Source: Phlebiopsis flavidoalba
Lineage: Eukaryota > Basidiomycota > Agaricomycetes > Polyporales > Phanerochaetaceae
Direction of reading: 5' to 3'
DNA: 64,000 nt
Assembly: GCA_035772785.1 (NCBI GenBank)
Contig: JAOCPU010000084.1
Coordinates: 23,729-87,728 of the forward strand
In this document: positions 59,250 through 64,000 of the stretch, piece by piece
How positions within the stretch are numbered: position 1 is the stretch's first letter
Layout of the letters: every line of letters starts with the position of its first letter
Notes under the pieces: model-generated
What the model saw: only the letters and a program-made list of their open reading frames with translations
The model's database searches: none
Told to the model about the DNA's origin: nothing
Made by a program: the position numbers and the translations under genes

Positions 59250-62200
59250 TTAGACACCAACCAATGCTCTCTCGACCTTTCCACCCTTCTTCGCCCTCTT
59301 TCCGACGCTCTCTTTCATACCCAAACCTACGCTCTCCAATCCCTCCAACACAGCGCCCCACACCTCCTTGCCCACACCCGGCCCACACACGCCGCGCGTC
59401 TGAACCCCATCCAACACCGCGCGCACCGCAAACGCCAGCGGAAGACCCACCGTGCGCGCCATCGCCCGACGCGCGCTCGTCGCCGTACGCCACCAGCGTG
59501 CTCGTGTGCACCTCCTCCTCGACGGGCTGCGTGCCGGGAATCGTCGCGGGCCGCGCGACGATCTCATGTGAGAGCATCACAAGGTCGCGCTCGCCGGGGT
59601 GGTAGCGCAGTTGGGTGCGCGAGTACGCTTGCGAAGAGGTCGATCGCGGGGAGCGGTGCGCGAGGGAGCGGGATTGGGCAGTGAGTCGCGGAGGAGGGGA
59701 GGAGGCCGAGCCAGGCGAGTGCGTCCAGGAGCGCTGGGGCGTCTGACTCGGGCACGAGTTGAAGGACGGCGGAGAGGAAGGAGGCGGCGTCGGCGGGGAC
59801 GGGGATGCCGAGAGCGTGGCTCAGTGCGGAGTGTGGAAGCGCGGCCCAGTGGTCGAGGTGGATTTTGCGCTCTGTGTCGAGGAGACCTATCGTCTTGAAA
59901 GAGTGCATGAGGGAGGAGAATCCTGGGTACCTGTTACGAAGTCAACAATGTAGTCACGAAAGGGAGGAGGATGGATCACCCACCGGATGGTTCCGCGAAC
60001 CAACGTCCTCAGATCCTCTAACCGCGCCGAGGCTATATGTGTCCGCGTATGAAAGGCTATCCCGGTTGGCGATACCCTCCAACTTCAATACCTCCGACAC
60101 CGGCAACTCTGAGAATCCCTCCTTGAGGATATTCTTGCCTTCCACCTCCTTCACCTACGACATCAATGAATCTGCCGCCTATCATGATAGTCCAAAATTT
60201 TGCCACTCACCTGGTCCCAAAGCTTATACCGCGCGCCATTCAACGCCGCACCAAGCACACCACGCGGGCTCCAGCTAAACTTGTATTTCAACGGCACGTC
60301 CGCATGCTCAGGCGCCGGGAGGCCACCACAGAATGATGTAAACGACGTGACACGCTTTGTTCTCCATCCGCAGTTGCGAGAGGAGAGAGATAGCTGAGCA
60401 GTGATCGATGCCTGGATCAAGGCCGATCTCGTTGAGGAGTATCACGTCCGAGGCGAGCGCTCTGTGGGGATGTCAGCACTGAAGAGTAGAAGAGAAAGTA
60501 GAGAGCAGACCTGTCATGCAGAGCGCGCATTGCGGGAGAAATGTACGAGCGAGGCAGTGACCATGTGCTTCTTAAACTTCAAGCACAATTCTGCAACCTG
60601 CGGGTGCAGTGGAACGGGGAGTAAACTTTCTGCTAGTCAGCGCTATGCCGGGCTAAATGCTCAGATACTGCTCACCTAACGACGACGTCCGCCTCCTGTA
60701 CAAGCCTCTCGACCTTCTCTTGGTCATTCATGTCAATCCTAACTGCGCTTGCATTTGAGTGTATGCAAGTCAGACGACGAGCGTCCTCAAGCTCGTTGCT
60801 CGCTATCCGTTCATCAGTATCTGCTTTGCCTTCGTAATAGCAAAGACGTACCAACGACGAGCCGAACATCTACATGTCGTGCAATCTCATCCACCGCGGG
60901 CCCAGCGACCATCCCACTACCGAACATCAGCACATTCTTCTTCTGCGCGGTCTGCTTGACATCGTTCTTCTCCAGCCCTTCAGCCGAATGCTCTGCGCCA
61001 GACGCAGCAGACGCAGCCGAAGCAGTCGTGCTCTCCTTCACACGCGCGCACCTTCTCCGCCAACCACGCATGCTCGTCCCGCAACAACACGCCCCCACTC
61101 GCAATCGTCGCCTTCTCGACCTCCGCGAGCTTCGCTGCATCGCCCGGCGCGCCTGTGTCCCCCGCGATCACGGCCTTCAGATACGGGCTCAAACACGTTG
61201 GAGAAATGCTCCGACGCCTCGCGCGGGAGCGCAGTCGGGAGAATGTCGACCGCCATCATTGTGAGCGGGGGTAAGTGCGCGGGGAGCGCGGCGGGGCGCG
61301 TCGTAAAGTGCGGTTCAGAGAGGGTGGAGTGACGAGGGAGGGAACTCGAGGGAGCCCCTGTGTATGTTTCGTCAGCGCCACAAGTATGAAACGGGAGAGG
61401 GAAGAGTCATACCTGGACGTCGCAACTAATGTCACCGACACAAACGAAGCGGCCTTTACTCATTGGCGCATCGTGCTCAAGATGCTCGTTTCCCATTATG
61501 CGTGGGAAGCCTTGCGCCCAGCCGGCGCCGTTGAGTAGGAGGGTGACATATGGTGCGATCTGGGTATGTTTTGTGAGCTACCGAGCGGCGAATACGGTTG
61601 TATATGCGTACCCGAGAGTGGAATATAGAAGTGTACGACTCAGGATGAGCGTAGTAGTCATCACGAGAGAAGGGCTTCCCGTCCTCCGGACAAAATAGTC
61701 CTTTGGAAGGGCCGTGGACGACGTAAATCTATATCAAGTTCAGTCAAATGGATATTGAAGGAACTGACAAAGAATGTTCACCTTGCGTGAATCCGTGTCT
61801 TATATCACTGAGTGAGTTTCTGATCCCTGGATCATGGAAATAAAAGCACATACTGGGATCGGGCGAGAAGGGCTGGTAGTCCGTCGACCGTGACATGTTG
61901 GATAGGGAGCTCAGCAAGGAGGTCCAATGCGCCTTGCGCGACCTTGCCCGTGCTAGTATTTTCAGCTATGATATCACGCGGAAATGTGGTCTTTTAACAC
62001 ACCCAGTGACGCATATAACCACTGGCCCGAGCGATTCAGGCGTGCCCTCCGATGCGATGCGTTCGCCTACGAGTGAGCGCAAGGATTGCTTGAGCAAAGG
62101 CAGGGAAGGGTTGTGTGGTGAGGGCGTGGTGTGCTCTACAAAACGTTTAAAACTGAGACATAAGAACCTAATAGAAGACATACGAGGAAAAGGTGACGCA

Positions 62201-62921
62201 ATACCGCGTTCGAGAAGGGCATGAGCGAGCGCAGAGAGGGACTCAAGTGCTCCCGCAACTGTTCACGGATGAGATTCGCTGCTTAGACGAGGTGACTATG
62301 CGTGCGCACTCCGGCAAAACCACCCAAATCCAACCGTTCGTTTGCCATTCTCGTCGGTCAAGAGTTCATAATCCACGAGCTTTGCACTCAATGGGTTTGG
62401 CTCTTGCGAGAGGGAGGGATTCAAGAACTTGGAGAGCAGCTCCGTGTTGTACTCTTTGCCCCTTGTGCGTATGCGAGAACATGAGCTGTGTCCGTGGTAC
62501 AGTGGTGGTCTTTCCGTTTGCATCTGTGAGCGGAACGGGATCCGTGAGGACCTCGCTGAGTGTCGGTGTTTCCTTGATACAAGAACGACGTGCGCAGGTG
62601 CAAGTGTGTCGTGAGGGGTCGCTCCGGCCTGTAAAGCCTCGATTCCTGAGTCAAAGTCAGGGTATGCAGCGACGCACCTCTTTGAACTCTTGCATAGTTG
62701 TACACTCTCCGCTCGCAAGGCTGTACCAGGACATTTACACCCTCTTTCCTCACAAGCTCATGTATCGCCTCTGGTGTAAGTGGGCACCGTCGCTCCCATA
62801 TTCTCGAGGGGTCTTCACGTCGAATACCAATCGTAAGACCCGTCGAGGCATGGCGTATATGTGGTGGTGCGAGCGCGCTGCGGACGTTGAGACTAAAGGG
62901 TGCTCGTCGTAGAATAGGCAT
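59250..62921 (-). CDS. Fused lysine-ketoglutarate reductase / saccharopine dehydrogenase
   Basis: One minus-strand gene holds both halves of the saccharopine pathway. N-terminus (62921): [20 protein letters not shown], a likely mitochondrial presequence. LKR part: [113 protein letters not shown], and [20 protein letters not shown] with [12 protein letters not shown] part: [20 protein letters not shown] (Rossmann glycines), [51 protein letters not shown] region, [74 protein letters not shown] and [20 protein letters not shown] (stop 59250). About ten introns and several one-base shifts. Normal fungal LYS1 and LYS9 are separate genes. Confidence 0.85.
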
Positions 62922-63040
62922 CTCGTCGTGGTCGTGGTTATCTCGTAGTGTGTTGTGACAAAAGGGACAGGATTTGGGGCGTCGTAATCGCGGCTGTCGG
63001 TGATGGGGCGTCGAGGGTCGTCGGTAGCGGGGAGTGGGCG

Positions 63041-63050
63041 GTATATATAT
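63041..63050 (-). promoter_or_regulatory. TATA box of the LKR/SDH gene
   Basis: ATATATATAC on the minus strand, 120 bp before the start codon at 62921. This leaves room for a ~90-bp 5' leader. Confidence 0.5.
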
Positions 63051-63713
63051 CCAGGTGTTGTCGTGGAAGGCGCACAGGGACGTCAGGTGTAGGCTGTTGA
63101 TCCGTCCGATCGACGGCGGTGTCCACCAGCCTGCCAAGCGGCGACGCCCACCCCGCCCGCAGCGTGGAGACATCAAAGATTGGCGAGCGCGCGCCGGTAT
63201 GACGACGAGGAGCACGGAGGCGAGCACCGTGGAGAACGATGGTCACGACGCCATGCTCGAGAAGCGGCTGCACGCGTCTCAGAGCGCGTCGCGTCCCTTG
63301 CTCGTGAATTCTCCAGTGGATTACGTCAGCTGTGTGGCGTCACACGCGCTGTCTAGGGTCCCCGGCCTGTGGACGCGTTGCACGTTGCCGCAATATTCGC
63401 CCACGCTGCGATAGAGATAACCTCGAAATTCTCAGCATTTTGCGCGTGCGAGTATTTTTCGTGCCTCGCGTGGAGCATAAAACATAAAAAACAGGCATGA
63501 ATGAGCCCCGTGGAGCCCTGGTCTACTCACCTACTGACAACCTTTATCCTCCTTTACCTCATGTTACTATTTTACGCTCGCTGGCACTGCATGTTATGGT
63601 ACAAATGGTTAAATTTGAGGATTCGTAAGCGATACATGAAATATATGAATAGATATAGGGGAAACAGAGAGTTGGTAAGGTAAAACCGATCGCCCTAGAG
63701 GGCATCGAAGAAA
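63051..63713. other. Upstream region, no gene supported
   Basis: GC-rich up to 63.4 kb, then AT-rich. Short ORFs only. Likely upstream sequence of the LKR/SDH gene. Confidence 0.35.
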
Positions 63714-63742
63714 AAAAACAAGAAACAAGAAACAAGAAACAA
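63714..63742. repeat. ACAAGAA short tandem repeat
   Basis: About three and a half perfect 7-bp units of ACAAGAA following an A run. Confidence 0.7.
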
Positions 63743-63790
63743 TGGGAGGCTATTCAGGATTGATGAGCAGCACAAGAAAGCATCCCAGCG

Positions 63791-64000
63791 AAAAAAGACC
63801 CAGAACTAGACCACGATTCGGGAGAGACCATGGAAGAAGGCCCGTTAGCAAAACAGACCCACAGGCGAGACGTACTCACGTCACCGCCACAGCCCTCGCG
63901 CACACCCCAGCGACCCCACCACGGCCCCACGAAAGAAGACCAGAGGACTAGAAAACCATCGAGCAGAAAGAGAGCAGGCATCGCCGGACTGGTGGATCAA
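63791..64000. repeat. Second copy of the 48.1-kb block, cut by window end
   Basis: Similar along its length to 48121-48340 in the same orientation. On the minus strand it holds a 75-codon ORF (start 63981) beginning MPALFLLDGFLVLWSSFVGP and meeting a GTGAGT donor at ~63877. The sister block offers a similar exon. It probably marks the start of a paralog of the 48-kb gene or a shared repeat; the rest lies outside the window. Confidence 0.5.

Noticed and set aside
1..64000. CRISPR array, rRNA genes or bacterial operon features
   Set aside because: No regular direct repeats with spacers, no rRNA-like sequence; spliceosomal introns show this is eukaryotic DNA.

Overview
The window looks like nuclear DNA of a mushroom-forming basidiomycete (Agaricomycetes). 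The introns I could place are about 45-100 bp with GT..AG ends and often CTGAC/CTAAC branch sites. Gene content fits too: a fungal chromovirus, a Rua1-C type regulator, F-box families, a tandem family of APH-like proteins and a CBM1-bearing secreted protein. All identities come from reading the translation by eye; no search was run.

Layout. 1-4.6 kb is AT-rich, with no convincing gene, a TA-flanked MITE (1811-2079) and an AATAACAA-rich tract. 4.6-11.9 kb is one degenerate Ty3/Gypsy chromovirus on the minus strand: LTRs, gag, protease, RT, RNase H, integrase, chromodomain. Its primer-binding site matches its own predicted transcript start, which suggests Tf1-type self-priming. 12.5-26.6 kb is a dense housekeeping block: PTC7-like phosphatase, Rua1-C regulator, p24 cargo receptor, aldehyde dehydrogenase, GAR1, an NSL1/Mis14-like kinetochore protein, a Gvp36-like BAR protein and proteasome beta2. 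26.9-38.9 kb holds an F-box protein, a casein kinase 1, an MFS transporter, a short inverted-repeat element, a second F-box protein, EAF3/MRG15 and mago nashi. 39.1-42.5 kb has two tandem secreted paralogs, one with a cellulose-binding CBM1. 43.6-51.8 kb is more lineage-specific: an F-box-like gene, two unassigned genes and a degenerate kinase-like gene. 52.4-57.5 kb has three tandem APH-like genes. 58.1-58.8 kb is an unassigned gene. 59.25-62.9 kb is a single gene that fuses lysine-ketoglutarate reductase to saccharopine dehydrogenase, as in animal and plant AASS. The right edge holds a paralogous copy of the block at 48.1 kb.

Gene organisation. Four head-to-head pairs share intergenic spaces of about 190-280 bp: Rua1-C/p24, ALDH/GAR1, GVP36/PUP1 and EAF3/mago. 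The set spans chromatin and RNA processing (EAF3, mago, GAR1), secretion (p24, Gvp36), proteolysis (PUP1) and lysine metabolism. I see no single biosynthetic cluster.

Caveat. Almost every conserved gene here needs one or more 1-2 base frame corrections, often compensating and often in homopolymers. This is more likely uncorrected sequencing error than mass pseudogenisation. CDS coordinates below are gene spans (start codon to stop codon, introns included), not clean reading frames.
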